NCBI GenBank assembly: GCA_037389465.1
Contig: JAZARR010000154.1
Coordinates: 1,736,001-1,800,000, forward strand
From: Baylisascaris procyonis
Taxonomy: Eukaryota; Nematoda; Chromadorea; Rhabditida; Ascarididae
DNA length: 64,000 nucleotides
Direction of reading: 5' to 3'
Part shown: positions 1 to 11,951 of the stretch, one piece after another
Layout of the letters: each line of letters begins with the position of its first letter
Position numbering within the stretch: position 1 is the stretch's first letter
Position numbers and translations under genes: made by a program
The notes under the pieces: model-generated
Seen by the model: only the letters and a program-made list of their open reading frames with translations
Told to the model about the DNA's origin: nothing
The model's database searches: none

Positions 1-36
1 TAGATCGTGAAAATGACTGCTCGGTTTCGACGGCAT

Positions 37-820
37 CTAAACGACGATGGAAGGCTGGAGGATAAAACGCCTAATCAAGATTTTGGTTTTATAGTCTTTC
101 GCTGCAAGGTTTTTCATTCGAATCCTCGCTAATCCTCCATAAATCGTCGCTTTTCGAAACATCTTCGGCTTAAATTCATCTGGGATCTTTTCCCCATTCT
201 TTGTCGCTGGATTAGGCAATCTCGTGATAGGTTTTGGCATCTCCAATAGTTGACTGTTTAAGGCAGAGCCAGTGGTCATCGACATAAATATCTCTCGTCT
301 ACGACTACTTTGGTGTACCCAGGCAGCTGACTTGTTTAGTCCTGTTCTTGACATTTCTCTGTTTCTATAGTTTAGTCCCTCCTCACTTCCCCGTACCAGT
401 AAGGCAGTTGGGTGTTTCGGAGATCGCTTTGGAACTAGTATTGTTAATAAGGGATGCTCCTCATGAAAGCTGTTAGCAGTAGGTTTAAATCTGGGGAGTA
501 GCGAAAACGTTGAATACTTGAAAGTAACGCGTGCTTCATAGGGAAGTGCTGTGGCATGTCTGCAAAGGTGATCAGTTCTAAGCGAGTACATTAATAGGGT
601 GACAAGGAAGAGCAAACAAGTCAGAAAACATATCGTTTTTGCTGCTATATAATAAAGTCGAATAAAATGAGCGTTACATTGGTCTCACCGAGGTCGATGA
701 ACATGATTCGAATGACATTCAACAGAGAACATTTCGAGGAGCACGAAATTGATGATTCATGGAACGTTCTCAAACGACTGTTGGATGATTGGGAAGGTTT
801 GTTACATGACCTCTTCGTAG
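37..820 (-). CDS. candidate two-exon minus-strand gene, membrane-anchored or secreted protein
   Basis: Two minus-strand exons join in phase. One runs 820 to 689 (acceptor atatcag, donor CTCG|GTGAGA) and the other 644 to 37, ending in TAG, with a 44-nt intron between. The second exon begins with a hydrophobic run (ICFLTCLLFLVTLLMYS) that would serve as a signal anchor. About 180 polar, Arg/Lys/Pro-rich residues follow, with few cysteines. The true start is not located; an in-frame stop lies upstream within the intron, so the model is 5' incomplete. I recognise no family. Exon 820-689 overlaps, in antisense, the possible first exon of the plus-strand gene at 667, so at most one of those two is likely coding at that spot. 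Alternative: the long frame is fortuitous. Confidence 0.35.
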
Positions 821-3800
821 CTGATATCCAAAAATCAGAAATTTGTGGTTAACAGTTGTGACATATATTTTGTAAACCTTTCTGGATCAAGCAATGAGAT
901 TGTTAACGAGTGATCTATTATGATCAAGTGAGTTCTTGTGATCTCTGTAATCGTGACGATCTTCATTTTGTTCAACAAATTGTTTTGCTCGCGTTTATGT
1001 TGATCTTGATGAGATCTCTCCCCATGTGGACATGATCTCCTGACGCCATCGGAGCAGTAAGCGAAGGTATAAATGGTCTGCGTTCTTGGTTGCTAATCAG
1101 TGTGTGTCTGTGTGTCGGGGGTGGGTGTGTGCGGTGTTCGAGCGGTGTGCTTGTGCGTATGTGAGGCGTGTGTGTGCGTGCATAATGTGCGCGCGTGCAG
1201 GCGCACGGCGTGCACAAGCGAGCGGCGTGCGCGTGAGCGGTGTATGTGCGTGCGCGATATGTGTGTTTACGCGTGTGCATCGTGCGTGTGCAGTGCGCAT
1301 GTGCGCGCGAATGATGTGTGTGCTCGTGCGCGGTGTTTGTGTGGTGTGTGTGTGCGATGTGTGCGTGCGGTGTGTGTGTGCGGATGTATGCGGCGTGTAT
1401 GTCTGGGTGTGTACGTGTGTGTCTGCCCGTGTGTGTTGCGCGTGTGTGCGGTGTGTGTGCGCGGTGTGTGTGTGCGGCGTGTGTTCCTAATCGTTTCTTG
1501 CTTCTTGTTGTCCGTAGTGAACAAGCTTCGGTACTTCTTCGCACACCCGAACGGTCGCAAAGATCTGATATGACCGTGGCCAAGATTTTTACAGTATCTA
1601 TACTGAACTGGATATTCTCAGAATGAAATATAGCAGTAGCGAAAGCAGCATAGAAAACACTCTTAATTTTATAATAGATGTTAGTGCTTCTTACCTTATA
1701 TGCTTCTGATATTATGTCGGATGCATTAAAAGTATGGAAATGTGAATGTTGTTGCCTATGCCAAAAAATTCTTTTTTTGATCGATATTAGGGGTTTCATA
1801 GGAATCTGTCGTCAACGAAAGGTAGGAAATCACTTAAAGGAATGATTTCAGCAAAAGAAAGGATTGGAAAGATTGCAACCAAATCGGAATGCGAAAGGTT
1901 AATTTGCAGTGGTACTAATAGCATCTTCGCACCACCTTTGTCCGTTAAAATCTCAACATCTAACCCACCAAGTGTTATTGCATCACCAATGAAGGCCATT
2001 CAGAAGCCAAATAACATGTAAGTTTCTGTTAGCAGGTTTGCTATTAATCTGAGGCTTCTCATGCTCGTAGTCTTATCAACCTTTACCTTTCTCATTAAAT
2101 TTTTTGCCGGAAAACAAGGTGGAGAGGAATTTCTAAAGCAAACGCTCCATAAAATGCGCAGGTTGGAGCAAAGACTTTCAATCCTTCCTGCTTCAGCATC
2201 TCTGCAACGATTATTCTGCAGCTGATAAAATATCGAAATAACTAAGCAGTATCACTTTAACCTAGTGTAACATAGTTAACACTTTTTGATGATAGAAGCA
2301 AAAAACAAACAATTGTAAACTTTTTAGCTCATCCCTCGATGCATGAACTGTGAATACAGAAGGCGTGAAGTCTAATAAACAAAGGCCAAAATTACTCAGT
2401 GTCTGATGAAAATTATCAGCAGATGTATGACTTTTGTTCAAATTAGCAAAAGTACATTATGCGACAGATTTTTTTCTCATGACTGGAGTGGAACGAGTTG
2501 CTTGTCGGCTTGAGTGGAAATCCCTGTGCCTCTGTTTTTTAGATCCTTCTGAAAGGGATGGACTAATATTCGAAAGGGAGAATTTTTCAGGAAGTTCATG
2601 TGATCTTTATGGACCAAATCCCCATTTCCCTATTTATTATACAAATATTATTTGAGTGCACTATGAATAGGTCAATAAAGCCTTTTGGCAACGCGTGAGA
2701 TTTCGTCAATTATTCAAGGCATACTAATAAAGAATTCTGAACATAAACTCCTTCGAAGAGGAGTACTGGGTATGTCGGAGAGTTCATTGAAAATGAGGGT
2801 GTTCATTCCTTATATGCTCAGAGTTTGATTCAGTCCGACCCTCAATATTCAACAGGGTTTATACTCAAGTACGCTTAAGTCTCCCAAAACACTGCACAGA
2901 GCTTTACTATTCAGGGGACCTATGCTTCGATAAACACCTTACTTGTTCACCAAAGATATAGTTGAAGTGCTTACTATCTAAGGCGATATAGTTCATATCT
3001 TATTAGCTACTTCCTAAAATAGCATGAATCAGTTGAATGCGTGAAAATGAACTGAGAAATCGCCGATACGTTCGCGTCAAACTTTGGCTAAAGTTTGTAT
3101 ATTGAATACCAACGTACATTTCTGGGATAATTTATGAAATGGTTAGGAATTGTTTCACCGACATTTTGACAGAAAAAATGTTTTTTACTGGTAAGGAAAT
3201 ATATTTTCACTGCTCGAAGTTGCGACTATGCCGTGAAGGATATGTTGAATTTAATAAGATTCTATATATCAATGGAATGCAGCTGATGTTTTTTGGAGGA
3301 AATGTCACTGAGTTAGTTCGGCGATTTTTTTTTTTACATTTCACTATTCACTTCTTTGTATAACTTTTCCGAAAACCGAATCCTTAATAGAGCAGCATTC
3401 AGATGAAGCAACCGTGCAATAATGTGTTCTGATACAAATGCTATTTTTCAGGAAGAATGAGCAGTTTTCTTGCTTCTAATTTCACCTCATCCCCTCCGCA
3501 CTAGTTGTTATCTGCGAAAACAATGTCGAAAAATATTTTTCTCATGTAGATCAAAACAACCCCATGAGAAAGCCTCAGAGCACTGTAACAGTGACCACAT
3601 AAAACACCATGCTAACATCAGCACAGCATCTGTCAATGCACAATATCCTTCTGTTGTTGCAGAAATAGTTGTGAAGAAGTCCGGATTCGACAGCAGGGCT
3701 ACAATAATGCTCAAGACAATCGCATAGTGAAAAATTCTGCGACGTATGATATTGGGAAAGCCGCGACAGAAATTCCATGGAACACAACATCTGTGGAAAT

Positions 3801-4483
3801 GCCAGCGAAAGACGGAAGTAATAAGGAAGCTTCGAAGCCGAAAAAGCCTGAGGAAAAGCGATCGGTAAAGGACACAGACACATCATCGTCGAGTGAAAAA
3901 GAGGGTAGTGAAGAAAGCGAAAGACAGAAACAAGACAAGATAGAAAACCGATGGAGTTCATCTAGTGAGAAAGACGAAGACCTTCCGAATGAACAGGACA
4001 AGAGCAGTACATCTAGTCAATCGACAGATAGGAGCAATGGTCGAGAGCAATCTTCGCCTATAAGAGGCGCCACCAACGCAGCAAAGAAAGCAAGCTCTAG
4101 CAGCTTTAAAACTTTAAAGACCGAACGTTTGCTGAGGTCGAAGCACAGCGTTCCTGAGCAGAGTAAGTTCCCAACTTTTCTAACGCTAACCTCTAAACAG
4201 TTTCTGGGTAGAATTCTCTCGTTACTCTTATTTAGATCTGTTTTACAGTTCTGATGATGCATGGAGTTCATTTTTGGTGGACTTTAGTAAACGCATTTTT
4301 GTAATATTTACGCACAACTTACTGAAATATATCTGGAAAGTGCAATTGGAGGGTTCAGTGTTTTCTTTCGTGATGGACCAAATGTGCACTGAAAGGAAGC
4401 AAGGATCACCCAAGAAACACCAATTTTTTCAACTGGGTTTGCTCGCTTTAGCTGCACTTGCAGCGTTTGCTTTCATAATTTGA
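667..4483 (+). CDS. Ser/Glu-rich protein with C-terminal hydrophobic anchor (four-exon model)
   Basis: Proposed exons are 667-796, 1852-2017 (acceptor gatttcag, donor CAT|GTAAGT), 3663-4162 (acceptor gttgcag, donor A|GTAAGT) and 4236-4483 (acceptor ttatttag, stop TGA). Phases 1, 2 and 1 match at all three joins, giving about 347 residues. The middle part is low complexity: Ser, Glu, Lys and Asp stretches such as SSSSEKEGSEESE. The last about 20 residues (QFFQLGLLALAALAAF...) form one hydrophobic segment at the very C-terminus, so the protein may be tail-anchored with the charged part in the cytosol. A further hydrophobic patch (FVIFTHNLLKY) precedes it. No known domain is recognised. Exons 2-4 are better supported than exon 1, whose donor is GTTTGT and could also lie at 847; exon 1 overlaps a candidate minus-strand exon. 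Confidence 0.5.
1097..1490. repeat. degenerate TG/CG alternating purine-pyrimidine tract
   Basis: About 400 bases are built from GTGTGTGCG-like units with many substitutions, almost entirely alternating purine-pyrimidine, and GC-rich compared with the surroundings. Every frame on both strands is open for long stretches (Cys/Val on one strand, His/Thr on the other), which explains several long but meaningless open frames here. Runs such as GTGCGCGCGTGC are the sort that adopt Z-DNA. It lies in intron 1 of the plus-strand gene model. Confidence 0.85.
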
Positions 4484-7400
4484 AAAATTTTCCTTCGCTT
4501 CATTCATGGGAAATATTCGAATGAATCCATTTGCAAATCCAATTCTTTATCAAAATTCTTCTAAAGTTTAAAGATCGTTTAAACTATGCTTAACAAGAAT
4601 CTATGCAGAAAATTATTATAGCTCTACCATCGGATGATGCTTGTAAAATTAATTTGATTATTTCGTTTCTGAAAAACGAACATTCGAAGAGCATTGCAGT
4701 AGTTCTTTAGGTTCTCAAGAATGAACGTTCTATCCAGTTTTTCTTAATCACGATGAATATTTAGTTGCTGGTTGCTCGCCTTTCATTGTCGGAAGATCGT
4801 GAAAGTTCTTTCTTTGGCATTAGGAATCTGCTAATAACTTGCTCAAACTGGAAGGAAGAGAAGGGGGAAGGAAAAGGGGGAGGGGAATACGCCATCCTCA
4901 TAGGTTAGGATGTTGTGACGAACGTTTCGAAAATTCAGCGCATTCTATCAAGCTCGTAACTTTTCTAATTTAATGCTCTTTCACACATTGCCTCATTTTG
5001 GCGATGTCGTACTTTCCATTCAAAACATTTCTTAACATACCTACACCACTTTGATTCTTACTATCACATCCAAATTTCTAATTTCATTCATACTCATTTT
5101 GCAAAATGTTCATTATAGTGATGAAAGATCTGAAGAGAATTGAAAGGAGGCAAAAGACTGTACGCAGCGATGGAGCAACTTCCAAACGAAGGTAGAGAAA
5201 CGCCAATAAACACCAAAAAACGAACAGCGAGAAGAATATAGAAATTGAATGAAGCAAAAATAAAAATCATTAAGTCCGATATGTCATTCATGGAAGTTGT
5301 GCTTTTATTAAATATTTAACGCCTACCTGATAGGCAGTTATACTCGTGGAGTAACTACCTTATATAATGTCTATGAGGGACATCAGAAATGACGATCTTG
5401 AGCGTGGCCAAGAGTTAGCCGTTTCATCGACTGATGTGACTATTCAGAAACCACCGAATCGCTGACCACTCATTAACTACTCTGAATCAGAAAGCAATGG
5501 CAACTGAAAGTGTCCGTGGCAGCTCAGTTGTACATCAGTCACCTGGCAAGGTAGAGGGTAGAATGTTGATCTCCTTCTATCAGCAAAGTTTTTAGTGGTC
5601 ATCAAACAATGAGCAACACCGATATTTTTTCATATGAATAGTGCGCAATGCATTCAATGTTCCCCCTATTTGTTTTTTTCTCCCAATGTTGCACTATCAA
5701 ATGCAGTCTGCACAATGGCCTCAAAAAATCAGACGGCATCACTTTAGTTCCCAAGTTCGAAGTAACCTGAAAAGTCGATATATCTAGAAGATGAAATCAG
5801 TTTACAATAAAACTCGGTAACTTATAGGACCGGGTGGATGGCCGTGAGAATAAAAAGGGCCAAACTGAATACCAAACACAGAGGATTTTCACTGGTGTAG
5901 CATGCTTTTACCTGTATATTGCCTTTACCATGCGATCCCATTGCTTGACTGTCTCTGCAGAGACAGGGTGGAAGTGTGCCGCCGAGGCCGGCACGACATG
6001 CGTTTTAGCATCTTACAGGTCTTAAATAAACAGTTTTCATAAGTTATGAACAACATTGCTTTGATCTACCAATTAATCCGATCACCCAAACATATCTGCA
6101 TCCTCCTCAATGGTACCATTATTGCACATATTTAATTTAAATCACTAATGCATATAACACAGCATTATGGAATTGAAATAATGAAGCCTTGATAATTCTT
6201 TAGTAGTTTGATTGCTGAAATTGATCACAAATTAGTCCCCACCGAGCGCTTTCGAATAATTAACGCATCCATCGTGCATTCTTCCTTGAAGAAAAATGTG
6301 CCGATAAGTTTGCCACTATTGTCTTCTCTCGCAGAAGTTCAAACTACGCAATCCTTTCCGGTTATGCTATTGGGGATAGCTTCAAGCCAGAATTACGTTC
6401 AAACTTTCTTGTGTATTTAGGTTGCACCTCTGTTCTATTATCAATACGAAAGCATATTACTCTCCTGAGCAATGCAGGCAACCAACCTATTTCGTGTAGC
6501 CGATCTTCTGCTTGCTAACTGTTTGTACTCTGTGGCCGTTTTGTACTGAACTATTGTCTTTTCTGGCACTGAACTAGTCATTAGTTGAATTTGCACTCAG
6601 TGCAATTGTTGCGTAGACTATTCTAAGTACTGGCAGAAAGGATATCGTTTTCCACTTAGCAGAAATAGGGATTGTTCCGAAACAGTTCAAAGACTCTAGT
6701 GAAGGTCACATGTTTGTTGAGGATAACTCATAGAAATAGAAGCATGAACGTGAAGGCTAACGTAGAATGGTCATCTTATCACATAGTAAATTTCATCACT
6801 TTCTTGTCAGTGTTTCACGAACTGAGACGAAAAAATAGGCAAGCATGGATATATTAAAAAATGTCATTGCATAATCACTCGAAATTACAAGTGTTTTGCT
6901 AATGAAAATCTGGAAAAGCTCACAAAATGAAGGCGTTATTTGAATATTTTTAGAACTGTTTTCAAATAAACAGCATACTTCTTACAGCCTTAGCGTTGTA
7001 AATATGCTCATCTTACTTCCATAACCATACTAGGTGCACGACGTAACGGCGTGTGTGCCTAGTTAAAGTGATAAGAGAATGATGCAAGTTGTGCTCTAAT
7101 ACAACAAAAATCATTGCATGAATCAGACAGGCAATTGTTCCGTCCTTGCTTGATACCTTTGAAGACGGTTCCCATTTCATTCGTTTAATCTTTTTTGGAC
7201 ATGCATCTTCAATGAGCACTTAGCAATTTGTTTGTACTGTCGAATGCTTCTGCTGCCCATCGGCACTGTCGAATGATCTACTGCCAGTGCGGGTGCAAAT
7301 AAACGTTTTTGAGTTATTTATTTGATTTATCGAAAGATTAAAGCGATTAAAAATTACTATTGCGGGCTCAATTAGGAATACTATAATGTTATAGAATACT

Positions 7401-8196
7401 ATAATATTGTAGTCTTTTCCATGGTTGAACCATCAAGTTATCACTGCTGATGCATCTTGATGTGCAAATGTTTGTTATAAAATCGTCCTTTGCGGACTTT
7501 TTGCTCTTTCTTTCTGTTTGTGTTTACATCATTTCTGTGTTTCCTCATTTCAGGTCTTAAAATTAATAAACCAACAAAATTCATATCAGTAAATTTCAGT
7601 GACAACCTCATGGAAATGACAAATATTAGAAGAATATCGGAACGTCTCTAAATGCTCAAATTTGGCGTTGTAGTCCAAAACTGATGAGCAGTGGAATTAG
7701 GTACACTGAAATTAAAAGACAAAAATCATTCGACTGATTCTTCGATTTAAAATTCCACAGTGATCTTTATCTCTTTAATTTGTCAAATCAATAAGTGAGG
7801 AACCAACCGTGCTCATTTAAATGAGGATCAAAATTCTATTCACTTATTTATTAAAGAATGCGCAAAATTACTTGCACGTAAATTCATGATGTTTAAACGT
7901 TTATATTGGATTGTGTAGTTGATCAATTGATTTGATTTTGTGAACGATAAAATTTCTGCGGTATCTTAGAGCTTTCTAAACAATAATTCCGCTTGTACTG
8001 TTGGAGGCATCGATCGAGGAGAATCCATTGTATTAGCTCAATAAATGTCATTCGAAGAGAATCGATTCGTGCATATGTATTGATTTTCACACTATTTAAT
8101 TCGTCGTTTACAATCGTTGAAGTGAACCCCTTTGGCATTCGTTAATTAGAGTGCAGTCAACGGAATATATTTTGAAGCGACTTATATGACCGAAAG
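4484..8196. other. intergenic, no supported gene
   Basis: AT-rich sequence. It contains a purine-rich run with G tracts near 4856-4887, a perfect 18-bp palindrome (CTGTCTCTGCAGAGACAG, 5949-5966) and a short repeated ATACTATAAT pattern near 7378-7412. Possible isolated exons (6208-6420 plus; 7013-7219 minus with a GTAAGA-type donor; 7556-7651 plus after a tttcag) could not be linked into genes. Confidence 0.5.
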
Positions 8197-8902
8197 ATGT
8201 GGAATAAACAAGAACAGAGAGAAACTGATTCGAGGAACAATGATTTTGATGGTGAGAATAGCTATTGCTCATTATCGTTGAGCTATGGTGTTTTACCATC
8301 AACAAATGGTTCGTACACTTCCGATTCAACATCCGAAATTTTCAATAGGTAAGTTAGTTCTCGTTAACTGTATAGGCAAAGATTTGTGAAGGCAAAAATT
8401 TGGCCAGTAAGAACGAGTATTGGTAGATGATGCTTAAGTCACGTTGTTGTTGTGAGCAATAAGACAGCGCCATCGAATCGAATAAAGGTGATGGAATGCT
8501 TCAAGTGTGCAAGTGAATGAGAGCTCAGTAGTGCGACCGTGTCGACGAGTCATTTGAAGTAACTATTCCTCTTGATGCATTCTTTCTCTTGCTGGGAAAT
8601 ACGCTCATTTCATTGGCTCAATATTCTACGTAATGATGTGATAAGTGTGCATTAGGATACATGCGGTCAAGTTGGAATGGTACAGAAAATATTTTAAATT
8701 GCTATTCAATATAAATTTTTAGAGGTTTCATTATGTGCCTATTCGCAGTTGCATTTTCAGGTTGGATCACAACACTCCATGCTATCGGAAGAAAAATATA
8801 GTTTTATGTGTACTGCTTGCTCTTGCATTTGTCGGATCGCTTATTATGGTTACACTGTCGATCCTTATTTTTGTTGATTTTAATAATTCACTTAATTCAT
8901 GA
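8197..8902 (+). CDS. small single-pass membrane protein, two exons
   Basis: Exon 1 runs 8197-8348 with donor AATAG|GTAAGTT, and exon 2 8761-8902 after the strong acceptor gcattttcag. The codon split across the intron (AG|G) gives Arg and keeps the frame, for 97 residues. Residues 1-50 are polar, Ser/Asn/Gly/Thr-rich (start MWNKQEQRETDS). Residues about 63-90 form one long hydrophobic helix (VLCVLLALAFVGSLIMV...) preceded by YRKK, and only about seven residues follow. With basic residues just before the helix and no N-terminal signal, it should sit as a type II or tail-anchored protein with the polar part in the cytosol. Both pieces are shorter than usual open-frame cut-offs. No family is recognised. 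Confidence 0.72.
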
Positions 8903-9965
8903 ACAACAAAACTTCTTCTCAGAAATTAGTTCTCCTCTACATAAGTGAAAAAAATGCAATTCATTTCTATATGCTTCAATCTTGCAGTGTTTTCAACTTC
9001 CTCTCATATTTTAGTATTTTGATGTTAAAATATTACCTTACGCATTAATAGTCAGCCCACTGTTTAATTATTTTTGGGTTATTTTTTTTAGTTCGTGAAA
9101 TATGGCTAAACTGTACAGAATAAGTAATGTGTAATTCAAGCATTCGTTTATGTATTTGTTATACAATATATCACACAGACAAAGGGTGATCGATTTGTTT
9201 TTCTCACTAAGCTGAATAGGATTCGCGATGTGCAATCGAAATATTAACATCACATCTGATTGCTTATGTGATATTATTTAAATATATGAAATATGCATGC
9301 GTGTAAGGGGAAATTACGGTATGCAGCGATCAGACAGCTATAACTGAACGAAATGTTACTAAATAGTGTTTCAACGAAAGATGTAATACTAATAAAGGCA
9401 AAAGAGCATCAACCAACTTCATTCTGATGATCGGATCGATTCCATTTAAATGATCGTTCTTCCACTGTATCCTTGAAAAATGCTATTGTCTATTCGCGAT
9501 GTAATTTTTCCGTAGTTAGTGCTTATCAAGCGTATAAAACTTATTGGATATGTCCAATGCGAGAAATGAACAGTTTTATTCAACTGAATTTCGACTTTTC
9601 AATTTTGCTGCATAACATTTGCAATGCTTGTAATATATCTTTTGTTTTATATTTCAAAATGTTTTCGTGTTATTCACTGATTGCACTACATTGCTCCAAC
9701 TTCTCTTATATTATTTTCTTTCTTTCTATTATGATTATGAGTGGAATTATTCACAAATGCAAATAAATTTATCTGTAAATAGAGCATTGTTCAAATTGCT
9801 AAACCAACACCAATCTTTATTTCATCTATGAATGAGCTTTTCATCTATATCAAACAAACGAAACTGTGGAACGTAAAACCCAGTTCATTGCAAATGCGCG
9901 CTATATTCGTAAGCGAGAGCGTTCGCAGCTGCTACAACACTTCCCTGCTAGGATGGAAAACTCTA
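8903..9965. other. intergenic, AT-rich, no gene seen
   Basis: No convincing coding signal. The 97-codon open frame at 9473-9766 lacks splice or start support and is within what chance gives at this composition. The run GGAAAA at 9955-9960 is the T-run terminator of the adjacent minus-strand tRNA. Confidence 0.5.
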
Positions 9966-10038
9966 CGACCCAGGCAGGACTCGAACCTGCAATCTTCGCT
10001 TTAGGAGAGCGACGCCTTATCCATTAGGCCACAGGGCC
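9966..10038 (-). tRNA. tRNA-Arg (anticodon CCT)
   Basis: Read on the minus strand this is a 73-nt cloverleaf. The acceptor stem is GGCCCTG with CTGGGTC (one T-T mismatch and one G-T pair), followed by discriminator G. The D arm lies in TGGCCTAATGGATAAGGC, which is also the A box. The anticodon stem TCGCT/AGCGA encloses the loop CTCCTAA, so the anticodon is CCT, reading AGG (Arg). The T arm contains GGTTCGAGTCC, a perfect B box. There is no intron. A run of four T follows on the minus strand (9957-9960), as a Pol III terminator. It decodes a rare arginine codon in cytosolic translation. Confidence 0.95.
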
Positions 10039-11951
10039 TTCGGCCATCGATTTTCGATTGATTAGAAATTGATCACAACTATCATCGTTATCATGTTGCC
10101 TTAATTACTACTATTATGAGAGAAACTCATGCTGAGCGCAAAAATCATTTCAACCGAGAAAATAGGGGTAAAGTTCGTTATTATATGAGGAGTTGAACAC
10201 AACTCGATAGACAAGACTCCGTTGCGCAGTGAGGCAACAACATTGGCAACAATCGAATGACGTTGGTCGAATGCTCCTTAGCACTATTTTGCTCCAGTTG
10301 CAACTCTGATGCATTTCTATAAACGAAGTCGTGGTGCAGAAGACTTCATTCAGTTAGCTTCCTCCGACTGGTTATGATCATCGAATTCCTTGGATGACTT
10401 CGACTCGAAAAACATCAGGCAATTTTCACTTTCCAGCCGGATCTGCTCTTGGAAAACAGTGGACAGCTTTGAATTCTTGTCGGAAGAGATTTGAGTGGTG
10501 TTTTAATTGCTTCGATCCGGCCATAACAAGATAATAACACTCTTAAAATATGAAAACAAATCAAAGTCAAATGGTAGTATAAAGTGTTGAAAAATTACAG
10601 TTTGCCGCCTAAAACATAGCGTACGTTGCACAGCGAACAAATCTATGTGGCAGGCATCAGCCCTCTTGATTTCGTCAGTCCTCTATAGAGAGCAAACTGG
10701 TATGCTCTAAAATGTTAAGTCAGAGGTCTTCATTTATTCTTCATTTATTGAATTAAGTGATGCATTTTCTTCCGAAATGCTAAGTCAGAGGTCTTCATAG
10801 TAGTCGATATGGCCTGGTGCCCTTGGTTTCACTTTACAGAGGATCAAATAAGTTCTTCTTGCTTTGTCCACCGATTACCTTAGGGTATTTTTGAGAATAA
10901 ATCGCAAGCCTCAGTGATTAGCATTTTTGGCTAGACGTCAAGCTTAACTTCTCGGGACCACTTTCATCCCTTGAATTGCCGACCGAATGCGATTTCGATT
11001 TTTATCCTCGAAGTGGTAATTATTTTTGTTTAAAAGCATGAGAAAAAACTGAACTGATAATCAACGATTTTTCCCGCTTATTAGAGGGATCATTTCCAAT
11101 AATAAGCGATGAATTGTAATAATATTAAATCTCATCCCAATCAGATGCTTCTCATGTAGTCAACGTTTAGCGCGATGAAAGATAAAAGATCGCTGTCGAT
11201 TGCATTGACGGTTGTTCACGCCCGAATTACGCTTTCAATATTAACTTGGATACTGTTGTCATAGAATCGTCGCGGTGACATAGACATCTGCTCTGTCACC
11301 TCTACGCGAACGATTCCAAACGTTCTCTCATTTGAACACATTCACATTTCAGGGTGTGCGATGTATAGCTTTTGCTTTTGATGCCTTTTGGTATATTTTC
11401 TCAAATGCCTCCATTTCCGACCTCTACGAGCGATGTCGATGGAAGCTGAAGCACGACTTGTTTTCCGGAGTAACTTAGAGACACCCTATTCAAGCAAAGA
11501 TAAAAGTATTTCTACATTTGAGATTCAATGGAATATGCGTCACTTAGAACTTATGCTAAGCGAAACAGCTCATTAAACATTGTGGTATAATTTCGTGTCA
11601 AATTTTGTTGCAACTCGCTGCACAGATTTGTAGCTTTATAGCAATTTTAAATGCGCGAAACTGCTCGGACTTACTACTGGGATTCAGCTTGAACCTGAGG
11701 CAAATATGGGCCTGATCTTGGACATGCTGGACGGTATATCATTTAGGTGGTTCAGAAAATTTGGACCTAATTTTCATTTAGAAGCTTTTTTCGTAGAGAA
11801 ACCAGTTCACATTCCGTTCCCTTTTCACCTAAAATTTAGTAGCTTATTGAAAAAAAACGCCCAATTTATTAAAAATAAGAGTGACGCAAACAAAAAGATT
11901 CTTTTTTTCTAATAGAGTGAGCAATAAGACAGTTGACGAAATGATGATAAA
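10039..11951. other. intergenic, no supported gene
   Basis: No exon could be supported. It holds a 24-base direct repeat, AAATG(T/C)TAAGTCAGAGGTCTTC-AT, at 10710-10733 and 10775-10798, differing at one base. The open frames at 11388-11576 and 11706-11912 have no matching splice sites or convincing composition. Confidence 0.5.

Noticed and set aside
972..1799. 275-codon minus-strand open frame and overlapping plus frames
   Set aside because: Most of it is the TG/CG tract, which is open in all frames. Only the first 35 codons (1799-1695, followed by a GTAAGA donor) could be real, and no partner exon in matching phase was found.
1796..1999. Minus-strand frame reading MAFIGDAITLGGLDVEIL...
   Set aside because: It is the complement of the plus-strand exon 1852-2017, which has a perfect acceptor and donor and the right phases. 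The minus frame has a stop just upstream and no good splice sites.
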